From NCBI RefSeq assembly GCF_001758195.1, contig NZ_MASR01000001.1, positions 2,728,001 through 2,792,000 on the forward strand: DNA of 64,000 nt, given 5' to 3'. Under the pieces are notes generated by a model, which saw only the letters and a list, made by a program, of their open reading frames with translations, was not told where the DNA came from and did not search any database. The stretch's first letter is position 1. Each line of letters starts with the position of its first letter. The translations under genes were made by a program, and so were the position numbers. Positions 44,271-52,605 of this stretch are shown here, one piece after another. This DNA comes from Pseudohongiella acticola. Lineage in GTDB: Bacteria > Pseudomonadota > Gammaproteobacteria > Pseudomonadales > Pseudohongiellaceae.

Positions 44271-44702
44271 CTAACTCGCCGGCCGGGCAATAATCGCCAT
44301 GGTCAGGCGGGAGACACACACCGTTTTTCCGGCCTCAGTTTCGATCCTGATCTCCCAGACCTGCGTCGTACCACCAATATGGACCGCTTTTGCCGTGCCG
44401 ATCACCCAGCCTGACGATACCGGGCGGATATGATTGGCGTTGATATCGAGGCCAACCGCCACCTGATCGTCCCGCCGCAGGCAGCGGTTGGCGGCGACAC
44501 TGCCCAGGGTTTCTGCGAACAGCACCGACGCACCACCATGCAGTATGCCGAATGGTTGTACGGTGCGGTGATCTACCGGCATACGCCCGCGCAGAAAGTC
44601 GTCACCGATGTCAGTGAATTCGATGCCCAGAGCAGTGACGGCCGAGTTGCTGGCGTGCTCTGCCATTTGTTCCAGCGTCGTGTCGCGGGTCCAGATTGCC
44701 AT
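44271..44702 (-). CDS. Hotdog-fold thioesterase (PaaI/YdiI type)
   Basis: A 143-residue single hotdog domain. The active-site region QPFGILHGGASVLFAETLGS carries the conserved Gly-Gly and the catalytic Glu of the PaaI/YdiI branch, followed by GLDINANHIRP. Enzymes of this branch hydrolyse 1,4-dihydroxy-2-naphthoyl-CoA (menaquinone path) or phenylacetyl-type CoA esters; no pathway genes are nearby to decide. The gene is convergent with the double-hotdog thioesterase and lies downstream of the aldo/keto reductase and a strong inverted repeat. Confidence 0.88.
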   Translation of the reverse strand: MAIWTRDTTLEQMAEHASNSAVTALGIEFTDIGDDFLRGRMPVDHRTVQPFGILHGGASVLFAETLGSVAANRCLRRDDQVAVGLDINANHIRPVSSGWVIGTAKAVHIGGTTQVWEIRIETEAGKTVCVSRLTMAIIARPAS

Positions 44703-44727
44703 AAAACGTCTCGTGTAAATTTAAGGT

Positions 44728-44757
44728 AATCACCGGTGATCGCAATGACCGGTGATT
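44728..44757. repeat. Perfect 10-bp inverted repeat between two minus-strand genes
   Basis: AATCACCGGT (44728-44737) and ACCGGTGATT (44748-44757) flank a 10-nt spacer. Each arm also contains the small palindrome ACCGGT. The repeat lies 25 bp past the aldo/keto reductase gene and 25 bp before the PaaI-type thioesterase start. An operator for a dimeric regulator of the thioesterase gene and a stem without T-tract are both possible. Confidence 0.7.
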
Positions 44758-44782
44758 GAAATGGTTGGTAATAAGAGCCGGC

Positions 44783-45802
44783 TTATCCCATCGGATACGG
44801 AATGTCCTTATGCACGACATCGCACTGTCGCATGATGTCGTCACTCAAGGTCACGTCCAGCGCTGCCAGTGACTCATCAAGCTGGTCCGCGGTGCGGGCA
44901 CCAATGATGGTAGAGGCGACAAAATCAAAATTCATGCTCCACGCAGTTGCCAGCGTTGTTGGTGACATGCCGGCCTGGCGAGCGATCTCGATATAACGAG
45001 CGGTTGAGTCCAGTGTGCCCGGATTCACAAAGCGGTCTGCCATCGCGCGCTGACGCGGATTGTCCATTTGCAGATATTCCCCGAAACGACTGTTGGGCGG
45101 TGCCTTCTGTTCATTGTATTTGCCGCTCAGTACGCCTCCGCCAATGGGAGAGTAGGGTAGCAGCGACACGTTTTCGCGCCGGCATACTGTCGCCAGTTCG
45201 TCCAGGAAGCGACGGTTGAGCAACGAGAAATTATTCTGGATGGACTGAAAACGCGCGTAACCCTCGTACTCGGCGACCGTGTTGGCCTTGGTCAGGCCAT
45301 AAGCATTTTCATTGGACGTGCCCAGGTAGCGCACTTTGCCAGATTCCACCAGCCGGTCCAGCGCGTCCATGGATTCATCAATGGGTACGACCGTGTCGGG
45401 CCAGTGCACCTGATACAGGTCGATATAATCAATACCCAGGCGCTGCAGGCTGCCCTCGACGGCGCGTTCAATGTGGTGCCGGTCAATGGCTGTCAGGCCC
45501 TGGCGAATTGGCGGCACAAACCAGCCCGAAGCTGCGCCTGCGACCTTGGTGGCAATGATCAGGGAGTCCCGGTCGCGGGTCTTGATCCATTTGCCGAAGA
45601 TGGTTTCGGTGAGTCCCACGGTTTCCTTGCGCGGTGGTACCGGGTAGACCTCCGCGGTGTCATAAAAATTGATGCCGCGCTCGTAAGCCTTGTCCAGAAT
45701 ACGGAAGGATTCCTTTTCATCACTCCAGCTGCCAAAGCTCATGGTGCCCATGCAGATGGGGCTGACGCGCAGGCCGCTGGTGCCGATATATCGATAATTC
45801 AT
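44783..45802 (-). CDS. Aldo/keto reductase
   Basis: A 339-residue NADPH-dependent carbonyl reductase of the (beta/alpha)8 type. The catalytic tetrad is visible as Asp and Tyr in FYDTAEVY, Lys in IIATKVAG and His in YQVHWPD; the coenzyme region IIGARTADQL is near the C-terminus. It belongs to the Tas/YajO-like branch, with the PPRKETVGLTETIFGKW insertion seen there (core ETIFGKW). The physiological substrate is not evident. It has its own promoter region upstream. Confidence 0.9.
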   Translation of the reverse strand: MNYRYIGTSGLRVSPICMGTMSFGSWSDEKESFRILDKAYERGINFYDTAEVYPVPPRKETVGLTETIFGKWIKTRDRDSLIIATKVAGAASGWFVPPIRQGLTAIDRHHIERAVEGSLQRLGIDYIDLYQVHWPDTVVPIDESMDALDRLVESGKVRYLGTSNENAYGLTKANTVAEYEGYARFQSIQNNFSLLNRRFLDELATVCRRENVSLLPYSPIGGGVLSGKYNEQKAPPNSRFGEYLQMDNPRQRAMADRFVNPGTLDSTARYIEIARQAGMSPTTLATAWSMNFDFVASTIIGARTADQLDESLAALDVTLSDDIMRQCDVVHKDIPYPMG

Positions 45803-45975
45803 AAGTGTGTCTCTCGGGCGGTCCGGTGTGTATTCCGGATGTCGAATCGGTGGAATGGTATTCCCCGATTATGGCATTACTTGCTTGTGGGCTGTCAAAC
45901 GGCATAAAGGTGATGCTAAGCTCTGAGCACGATCACAATAACCAGTTTTAACAAACAGAGAGTATCGGAGCTATT

Positions 45976-46470
45976 ATGCACACCACCATCAAATCGTTTT
46001 GCGTCGCCGGCCTTTTCGGGCTGGTTTCAAGTGTCAGTCTGGCTCAGGGGCCTGCCGCCACCATTGATCAACTGGACTGGATGACCGGCAACTATGCTGG
46101 CAACCTGGGCCCGAATACGCTGGAAGAGAACTGGATTGCGCCCGAGGGGGGCTCGATTGCAGCCATGGTCCGTATGACCGGTAACGGTGGCACCAGCATG
46201 TTCGAAATGATTACCATCGAAGAGGTCGACGGCTCGCTGGTGTTGAATGTTCAGCAGTTTGATGCCGGTTTCAAGCCACGCACGCCAGAACCCACCACCA
46301 TGGAGCTGGCCATGATCATGGACAACCATGTGCATTTTAATGCGGTAACGGAAGGCGGCATGCGCTCGTTGGGTTATACGCTGGACGGTGATACCTTCAC
46401 GATCCATGTGGAACAGGCCAATGGTCAGACCATGGATATCGCGCTGCAAAAACGCAGCCTTTGGGATTGA
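45976..46470 (+). CDS. DUF6265 family exported protein
   Basis: A 164-residue protein with a signal peptide (about 1-23, ending SLA). The mature part is a small beta-rich domain with the family pattern LDWMTGNYAG, LEENWIAPEGGSIAAM and GYTLDGDTFTIHVEQ. The fold resembles small lipocalin-like barrels; no activity is known. It is followed 39 bp later by an SDR gene on the same strand. Confidence 0.75.
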   Translation: MHTTIKSFCVAGLFGLVSSVSLAQGPAATIDQLDWMTGNYAGNLGPNTLEENWIAPEGGSIAAMVRMTGNGGTSMFEMITIEEVDGSLVLNVQQFDAGFKPRTPEPTTMELAMIMDNHVHFNAVTEGGMRSLGYTLDGDTFTIHVEQANGQTMDIALQKRSLWD

Positions 46471-46509
46471 CGGCTAAAACGCCAGATTAGGCATACAAAG
46501 GCGGTTCGA

Positions 46510-47388
46510 ATGACTGACTTCAGGGATAAAACCGCCGTCATCAGTGGCGGTGCGGAAGGCATTGGCTTCAGTATTGCGCAGGCACTAGGCGCGCAGGGCA
46601 TGAACATTGTGCTCGGCGATATTGACCCGGCGCAACTGGACAAGGCGGTGGCAAGTCTGACGGAGCAGGGTGTGCCGGCATTGGGTGTGGTGATGGATGT
46701 CACCCGCCCTGAGCAATGGCAACAGCTGGGCCAACGGTCCGTTGATCGTTTTGGCTCAATCCATATGCTGGTCAACAATGCCGGTGTCGGGGGTGGCACC
46801 GGAACTGTTGAACAGATTGATGAGCGCGACTGGCGCTGGGTGCTGGACGTCAACCTTATGGGTGTCATCTATGGCACGCAGACACTGATACCGTTAATCA
46901 AACAGCACGGTGAAGGTGGTTGGTTGATCAATGTCGCGTCCATGGCCGGGATGGCGGGAGTGCCCTACGCGGGCGCATACACCGCAACCAAAACGGCTGT
47001 TGTGGGCATGTCGGAGAGCTGGTTTGCGGAATTGCAACTGCACAATATCCAGGTGTCGGTGCTGTGTCCTGCCTTTGTCAAAACCCGGATCAACCTGTCC
47101 GAGCGCAATCGCCAGAGCGATTATCAGCGTCAACAGCAGGAAACCGAGCAGGATGTTGCCATGGCAGCGCGCATGCAGGCGATTGTTGATAATGGCCTGG
47201 CAGTGGACGTTGTGGGTCAGCGCGTGGTCGAAGCGGTAGGGCAGGGCGAATTGTATATTTTCACCCATCCCAACTACCGCCAGGTGGTGCAGCAGCGCTA
47301 TCAGGCGATTGATGAAGCGTTTGCGCGAGCCGCCTACAGTCCGTTGCTGGCGTCTGTGGTTGATGAAGAAATTGTCGGTTTTACCTGA
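46510..47388 (+). CDS. Short-chain dehydrogenase/reductase
   Basis: A 292-residue classical SDR. It has the coenzyme motif SGGAEGIGFS, an acidic GDIDPAQL that favours NAD, the NNAGVGGG strand and the catalytic Ser and YxxxK in INVASMAGMAG and YTATK. The C-terminal 50 residues, with ELYIFTHPNYRQVV, are typical of SDRs acting on larger hydrophobic alcohols or ketones. The exact substrate is not readable. Confidence 0.9.
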   Translation: MTDFRDKTAVISGGAEGIGFSIAQALGAQGMNIVLGDIDPAQLDKAVASLTEQGVPALGVVMDVTRPEQWQQLGQRSVDRFGSIHMLVNNAGVGGGTGTVEQIDERDWRWVLDVNLMGVIYGTQTLIPLIKQHGEGGWLINVASMAGMAGVPYAGAYTATKTAVVGMSESWFAELQLHNIQVSVLCPAFVKTRINLSERNRQSDYQRQQQETEQDVAMAARMQAIVDNGLAVDVVGQRVVEAVGQGELYIFTHPNYRQVVQQRYQAIDEAFARAAYSPLLASVVDEEIVGFT

Positions 47389-47498
47389 TTCACTCTGTAG
47401 GACTTTAACACTGGCAGGCTCACGAGAGCAGAGTCATGGCTGAACCCGACTTCATGCTACAATTCGGGACCCAGTAGTTTCTCGAAGAGACAGATTTC

Positions 47499-48875
47499 AT
47501 GAAGCACATTTTCACTCTGGTTTTATTGCTGAGCGTCAGTCTGAGAGCCAATGCCGACGTGTTCGCCGTTTTTCGCGATGCTGATGGCTCCACCAACTGG
47601 CAATACATCGCCAATACCAGCGCCAGCCTGCTGATCCTGATTCTGCTGGTGGTGTTGTTCTTTCTGGTGCGTGCCAACCTGCGTGCCGGCCGCTCAAACC
47701 GGGCGTTAAAAGAGATCAAGGCGACTCTGGAAGACCGCGTTGATCGCCGCACCCAGGTGCTGCAGGAGACCGCAGAGCAATTGCGTAATCGTGAGGCTTA
47801 CATCACCAGCATTGTAAATTCGATGCCGGTGATGCTGATAGTTGTCAATGAGCAACTACAGGTCACTCAGTGGAACAAAACCGCTGAAGACATTACTGGC
47901 CGCCCGTTTGCCGATGTCACCGGCAAAAACCTGTGGGCAGCGTATCCGGCGATTACCCTCACGGACGAACAGGTCGACAGCGTGCTGAGTTCCGGGCAGA
48001 CCCTGCGTCTGAAACACACGCAGCGTGGTCAGTACAGTTTTGATATCACCCTGTACCGGCTGCGGGACTCGGATGACACCGGTATTGTGATTCTGATCTC
48101 CGACATCACCAAACAGGTGAACGCCGAGAACAAGGTGGCCGAACGCGACAAACTGTCCGCACTGGGGGAGCTCGCGTCTGCCATGGCCTATGACATCAGT
48201 CTGCCAATTAATACCATTTTCCAGCATGTGTCGGATGCCCGTGAGAAGATCGAGGCAACGGATCTGGGGCCGGTACAATCGTTGTTGCTGCAGGAAGTCG
48301 AGATTGTCCGGCAGAGTGCTCAGCAGGCAACCGCAATTTCACAGAATCTGCTCGATTTTGCGCGTAGCCACAGCAATTCCAAACAGGTGGCTGACATCCC
48401 TGCCATCATGGACCAGAGCATAGCTCAGGCCAGTGATCTGTTCACTGACAGTGACGGGCTGGCGTTCAGGGACGTGGAAATACGCCGCAGCTATGCGGAT
48501 GAGCTGCCGCCCATGTCCTGTTTCCCGGCCGAACTGGAGCAGGCGTTTACGCGTGTACTGCGCAGTGCCTATTATGCACTCAAGGCCAAGGGGCCCGAGG
48601 CATCGTCGCCACCGCTGATTCATGTCGAGATCGGTCAGTTCTTTGATTCACTGTGGATCAAGGTATTGCACAAGGGTAAACCCTTGAGCGCGAGCGAACA
48701 GCTGGACATTTTTGAGCCCTTCTTTGTCAGCACCTCTGACACCGGTGCCTACCCGGTTGAGCACCGCCTGTCCTATCCGTACTTTATTATCACTGAACAT
48801 CACCGTGGTCATATGTCAGTGACTTCCGATGATCAGTTTGGCACCTGCTTCAACATCCAGTTGTCACTGGTCTGA
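47499..48875 (+). CDS. Histidine-kinase-like PAS protein with degenerate catalytic sites
   Basis: A 458-residue protein: signal-like N-terminus, one transmembrane helix (about 40-58), coiled coil (about 65-100), PAS domain (about 100-208), HisKA-like region and an ATPase-like C-terminal domain. The H-box reads GELASAMAYDISLPIN, with Tyr231 where the phospho-accepting His should be. The N-box asparagine is missing (RSAYYAL), and no DxGxG motif is visible (VLHKGKPLS instead). It is therefore probably a pseudokinase that binds partners or ligands. It overlaps the convergent Hen1-like gene by 12 bp. Confidence 0.78.
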   Translation: MKHIFTLVLLLSVSLRANADVFAVFRDADGSTNWQYIANTSASLLILILLVVLFFLVRANLRAGRSNRALKEIKATLEDRVDRRTQVLQETAEQLRNREAYITSIVNSMPVMLIVVNEQLQVTQWNKTAEDITGRPFADVTGKNLWAAYPAITLTDEQVDSVLSSGQTLRLKHTQRGQYSFDITLYRLRDSDDTGIVILISDITKQVNAENKVAERDKLSALGELASAMAYDISLPINTIFQHVSDAREKIEATDLGPVQSLLLQEVEIVRQSAQQATAISQNLLDFARSHSNSKQVADIPAIMDQSIAQASDLFTDSDGLAFRDVEIRRSYADELPPMSCFPAELEQAFTRVLRSAYYALKAKGPEASSPPLIHVEIGQFFDSLWIKVLHKGKPLSASEQLDIFEPFFVSTSDTGAYPVEHRLSYPYFIITEHHRGHMSVTSDDQFGTCFNIQLSLV

Positions 48876-49478
48876 TTCAAAACAGACCATCTGCGTTGAG
48901 CTGCCCAGCGTCGGGTGTGTCTCACCAATGTCTGCGTAGCGGGCAGTATAGCGGTGGCGCCCGGCAACGCCTTCGCACCACGACCTGAATTGCGCACGTG
49001 TCCATTCAAAAAAATGGCCCGGGTGACGAATTTCGTGATCGGCCATTCCATGAATCGGGTTGTATTCCTTATTGGGGGTGGTGATGATCACAAGCGGTGG
49101 TCGTAGTGCCCGAAACACGGTGTCTTCAACACGAGACAGGCGGCCAGGCTCGATATGCTCGATGGTCTCCAGCATGATTGCGGCGTCAATGCTGCCGTCA
49201 CCGCCTTTACTGTACCAATCCGTATTTTCAAAGGAGCCGCGGCACACCTTTAACTCAGCGGACGGGTTGAACATGTCAATATTCAGCGCCTGGCGCGCCT
49301 CTGCCAGAACGGTGGTGTCGATATCAATACCGATCAGGCGGGTTATCTGGTCGAGCTCGCGCAACCAGACCAGCAGTTCGCCATTGCCACAACCCAGGTC
49401 GACCACACAACGGGCCTCGCTGCCACGAATCTCGTGCAATACTGCGTCAAGTCGTTCACGGTGCAGATCGGTGCTCAT
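48864..49478 (-). CDS. Hen1-like RNA 3'-terminal 2'-O-methyltransferase domain protein
   Basis: A 204-residue class I methyltransferase. The SAM site is DLGCGNGE (27-34). The metal-binding set that defines Hen1 enzymes is present: E104, E107 and H108 in LETIEHIE, and H155 in RHPGHFFEW, with TPNKEYN between them. Bacterial Hen1 is usually a larger protein paired with the end-healing enzyme Pnkp; here only the methyltransferase half exists and no pnkp is nearby. The ATG at 49478 overlaps the stop of the GDPD-amidase gene (ATGA), indicating translational coupling; a GTG at 49511 is the alternative start. Confidence 0.8.
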   Translation of the reverse strand: MSTDLHRERLDAVLHEIRGSEARCVVDLGCGNGELLVWLRELDQITRLIGIDIDTTVLAEARQALNIDMFNPSAELKVCRGSFENTDWYSKGGDGSIDAAIMLETIEHIEPGRLSRVEDTVFRALRPPLVIITTPNKEYNPIHGMADHEIRHPGHFFEWTRAQFRSWCEGVAGRHRYTARYADIGETHPTLGSSTQMVCFESDQ

Positions 49479-51931
49479 GGTGTTGTCGCCGGCGCGCGGC
49501 GCTGTGGCCACGACTGTTCAATAGCGTACCCCAGTGCCAGAAGTTCCACGTCACTCAGATATCGACCTAGCAGTTCCAGCCCCATGGGCAGGCCGGTGTC
49601 ACTGAAACCAATGGGCAGAGACAGCGCCGGAAAACCCGAGTTCCCGCTCAGGCTGCAGTTGTTACCAGGCTGGTTTTCCCCGGTCAGCACCGGCATCGCG
49701 GAAATCGGCGGGTACGCAATCAGGTCCAGCTGCTGTGCATCCATTGCTGTGTTTATGGCCTGTTTCAGGTCATCGCGCGCCGCCATGGCGGCGTGGTAAC
49801 GTTGCGGGTCCTGCTCCGCGGCTGCGCTGCGAGTCAGTAACGGCGCTACCGCATCGTGATAGAGACCACTGTCCACAATCGCTTCCAGCGTCGGGTAGTC
49901 TGTGCTGCTGAATGTCTGCAGATACGTGTTCAGATCTGTTTCAAACTCATGGCCAATCAATCCGGAATTGCTGATTAGCGCTGCCATGTCCGGGATGGAC
50001 ATGCTGACGACCTCTGCACCCAATGTCTGTAGCTGAGTGAAGGCCTGTTCAATCAGAGCCTGTACCGCGGGCTCGGCATCCACCAGATAGGCATCCAGTC
50101 TGCCAATGCGTATGCCCTGCAGTGAGGCTGAACCCAGCGCCGGTGAGAATAACATGGGTTCACGATCCCTCATGACTTCGGTATCACCGTCTTGTGGGTC
50201 AAAGCCCGTGGTCAGGTCGAGCACGATGGCCAGGTCGGTAATGCTGCGGGCCAATGGTCCGGCAACGTCCTGCGTATGCGATAGCGGCATGATGCCATGA
50301 ATGCTGCTCAGCCCTTTGCTGGGCCGCAATCCTACCAAATTATTAAACGCAGCTGGAATACGGATGGAACCACAGGTGTCGGAGCCCATGCCTGCGGTAG
50401 CAAAGCTGGCGGCTACCGCTGCCGCGGTGCCCCCACTGGAACCACCGGGCACGTAGCGGGGGTCATACGGGTTGCGCGTCTGCCCGCCCAGAGAGCTGAT
50501 GCTGGTGATGCCGTAGGCGAATTCATGCAGATTGGTTTTGGCGAGTACGATGGCGCCGGCGTCCCGCAACAATTGCACCTGCGTGGCTTGCTGATTCGGC
50601 ACAAAGTCAGCGAGTGACCGTGACGCACCGGTGGTCGGCATGTCGGTAGTGTTGTAGTTGTCCTTGATCACCACCGGGATGCCATGCAGTAGACTGCGCG
50701 GACCACGGCGCTGACGCTCAGCGTCCAGGGCCCTGGCCTGGCTTAGGGCATTGTCATTGAGGCGCAGGATGGCGTTGAGTTGCGGGCCTTGCTGATCGTA
50801 GGCCTCGATGCGCTTGAGATACCGCTCAACCAGTTGCACAGCAGTCAGGCTGCCCTCTGTCATTTGCTGTTGCAGTGCCAGAATGCCGGTTTCAACGACA
50901 TCAATACTGTCTGTGACAGCTGGCGCTTCATGGGAAGGTGGCAGTAGCATATTCTGCGAGCCCATGACCTGACGCAGGCGGTCAGGGTAATCGGTAATGA
51001 TGCCATCAACGCCGATGCCGATCAGATGTGCCATGGTGGCGGTGTCATTGATGGTCCAGGTGATCACTTCCATGTTCAGTGCATGCGCCTGCCTGACCAT
51101 GTCGGTGGTGGTGAAAGGTTGATAGTCGTTGTCAGCAATGACGCCGTTCTGCGGCAGACCGTGCACCGGTGAGATGGCATTGGCGCCAAATGAGGCCGCA
51201 GCGGCCGGCAGATTGCAGTCAAAGTCGTCCATATCAATACCGCCGGTCCACGGCGATGCGCCCGGCTCGCCGCATTGCAGAAAGGACTGGGCATTGGACA
51301 GGGCAACAATGGGCAGCTCGGGTGCAAGCGCTTTCACTCGCATCAGCGCGCCCCAGTCGAAGCTCTGAATGCTGACCTGCCTGTGCATGCGATGGTGGTA
51401 GATCTGATCGATGACAGCGGCGACAAACTGGTCGCGTGGAGCGGTTTCGTGGGGCGCACCGGCTTCAACTTTGGTCTCGATATTCAGCATCACATCGTAG
51501 GCCTGGTGGCGTTTAACCAGGTCGAATACCTCACTGAGCAGCGCCAGTCGCGCGCCTGGCACGGTGCGCTGATCAGTATGCGGTTCAGCGCGCTGCGACC
51601 CGCAGTCCAGGGTGCGTATCTGGTCCCAATGCAGATCCTTGATGTATTTGCCGACATAGGGGAAGTCCGGGTCATCCGGAGTAGCCGGCTGTGTGTCCAG
51701 GCAGCGGTGAGGCAATACCTGTCGGTCGTGGGTGACCACCACATAACCGTCTTCGCTGACCTGAGTGTCCAGCTCCAGCGTGCTGACGCCAAGCGCCAGA
51801 GCATTGGCAAAAGCCTCCAGGGTACTTTCCGTGACCAGGCCGATGCCGCCGCGGTGGGCCTGCAGATCGAAAGGCTGGGCCTGAGTGGTCAGTGGCGCCA
51901 GGAGCAGGAGGGTGAGGCTGAGCAGTCGCAT
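49475..51931 (-). CDS. Glycerophosphodiester phosphodiesterase - amidase fusion, exported
   Basis: An 818-residue protein with a signal peptide (about 1-18). Residues 20-320 form a GDPD domain: H26-R27-G28-G29, E53 and D55, and H68 are the expected catalytic and metal residues, and ITDYPD closes the barrel. Residues about 345-810 form an amidase-signature domain with the Ser-cisSer-Lys triad placed at K423 (VIKDN), S498/S499 (GGSSGG) and S522 (GSIRIP). The two enzymes normally occur separately. The fused protein could cleave a substrate with both a phosphodiester and an amide, such as an N-acyl glycerophosphoethanolamine; that is speculation. Confidence 0.9.
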   Translation of the reverse strand: MRLLSLTLLLLAPLTTQAQPFDLQAHRGGIGLVTESTLEAFANALALGVSTLELDTQVSEDGYVVVTHDRQVLPHRCLDTQPATPDDPDFPYVGKYIKDLHWDQIRTLDCGSQRAEPHTDQRTVPGARLALLSEVFDLVKRHQAYDVMLNIETKVEAGAPHETAPRDQFVAAVIDQIYHHRMHRQVSIQSFDWGALMRVKALAPELPIVALSNAQSFLQCGEPGASPWTGGIDMDDFDCNLPAAAASFGANAISPVHGLPQNGVIADNDYQPFTTTDMVRQAHALNMEVITWTINDTATMAHLIGIGVDGIITDYPDRLRQVMGSQNMLLPPSHEAPAVTDSIDVVETGILALQQQMTEGSLTAVQLVERYLKRIEAYDQQGPQLNAILRLNDNALSQARALDAERQRRGPRSLLHGIPVVIKDNYNTTDMPTTGASRSLADFVPNQQATQVQLLRDAGAIVLAKTNLHEFAYGITSISSLGGQTRNPYDPRYVPGGSSGGTAAAVAASFATAGMGSDTCGSIRIPAAFNNLVGLRPSKGLSSIHGIMPLSHTQDVAGPLARSITDLAIVLDLTTGFDPQDGDTEVMRDREPMLFSPALGSASLQGIRIGRLDAYLVDAEPAVQALIEQAFTQLQTLGAEVVSMSIPDMAALISNSGLIGHEFETDLNTYLQTFSSTDYPTLEAIVDSGLYHDAVAPLLTRSAAAEQDPQRYHAAMAARDDLKQAINTAMDAQQLDLIAYPPISAMPVLTGENQPGNNCSLSGNSGFPALSLPIGFSDTGLPMGLELLGRYLSDVELLALGYAIEQSWPQRRAPATTP

Positions 51932-52025
51932 AGTCGGAGTCCGAGTTGTATTTATTCTGGAAATCGCTTGAGCGGTAGTCTACAACACTATTGCGAGCTT
52001 ATTTAATACACAAGGAGAGGGTGTT

Positions 52026-52217
52026 ATGAGAGAACTGAATTCGAAGGAAGTTGGGATCGTGTCGGGTGGTGGGGATGGTCCTCCGGCGACGATGGGGACC
52101 GGTTGTTTTTCAGCCATGGTATTTATTGGAATATCCCCGCTGCTCGGTCCAGCCGGTATGATCGGTGCCGCATTTAATGCCTTGGGTGCATGCGAGGGCG
52201 TAGATTTTACGTCTTGA
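52026..52217 (+). CDS. Double-glycine leader peptide, candidate class II microcin
   Basis: A 63-residue peptide with AAGGAG 5 nt upstream of the ATG. The first 15 residues (MRELNSKEVGIVSGG) follow the microcin V leader almost position for position: Met-Arg-x-Leu, Glu8, Val-Ser-Gly-Gly at 12-15. Cleavage after Gly15 would leave 48 residues, rich in Gly, Ala and Pro, with a hydrophobic stretch and two cysteines (in GTGCFS and GACEGV) able to form one disulfide. A 99-residue membrane protein follows 78 bp downstream. No C39-peptidase ABC transporter or HlyD-type protein is in the window, so export would need genes elsewhere. Confidence 0.72.
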   Translation: MRELNSKEVGIVSGGGDGPPATMGTGCFSAMVFIGISPLLGPAGMIGAAFNALGACEGVDFTS

Positions 52218-52295
52218 CGGTACTGCGATAACTTTGTCCTTGCCGTACGAAGAAGGTGATCGTATGGCTGGGGCATTCTATATTGGAGCAATGTC

Positions 52296-52595
52296 ATGAA
52301 ATCGGTGTTGAAACAGTTGCTAGATGCTGAACTAAGGTCTGCAGTAGCCAAGAGTTATAAATTGGAGCTATGGCTGGCATTTATCCTGGCGAGTATTTTT
52401 ACACTGATGTCATTTACTACGAACAACTTTAGTTGGGGGGGAATGTTGCTTGCCGTTCTGTATTTTTGGCACCGCTACGTAGTATTGAATGTGGCAAGAG
52501 CCTACAGATTTTCTGACACCGAGTCTGCATCTGCTGAGCAGAGCAAGACAGCGCCGGATGTCAGTGCCGATGATCCTCAGGTTGAACGTAAATAA
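52296..52595 (+). CDS. Small two-helix membrane protein, candidate immunity protein
   Basis: A 99-residue protein without recognisable family. Two hydrophobic helices (about 28-45 and 50-68) form a hairpin between a charged N-terminus and a polar, acidic C-terminal tail. GGAG precedes the ATG by 7 nt. An 11-codon frame from 52264 ends in an ATGA overlap with this start and might couple translation. The gene is clearly AT-richer than its neighbours. Small membrane proteins next to a double-glycine peptide are usually immunity proteins, which is the basis for the suggestion. Confidence 0.55.
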   Translation: MKSVLKQLLDAELRSAVAKSYKLELWLAFILASIFTLMSFTTNNFSWGGMLLAVLYFWHRYVVLNVARAYRFSDTESASAEQSKTAPDVSADDPQVERK

Positions 52596-52605
52596 TTTGC
52601 CTGCC

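Noticed and set aside
44260-44284. GGCCGG/CCGGCC hairpin at the end of two convergent thioesterase genes
   Set aside because: The stem is only 6 bp with a 13-nt loop and lies partly inside coding sequence; not convincing as a terminator.
52026-52595. Toxin-antitoxin system
   Set aside because: The first protein has an export leader with Val-Ser-Gly-Gly and not toxin-antitoxin features, and the second has two membrane helices with no DNA-binding or antitoxin pattern.
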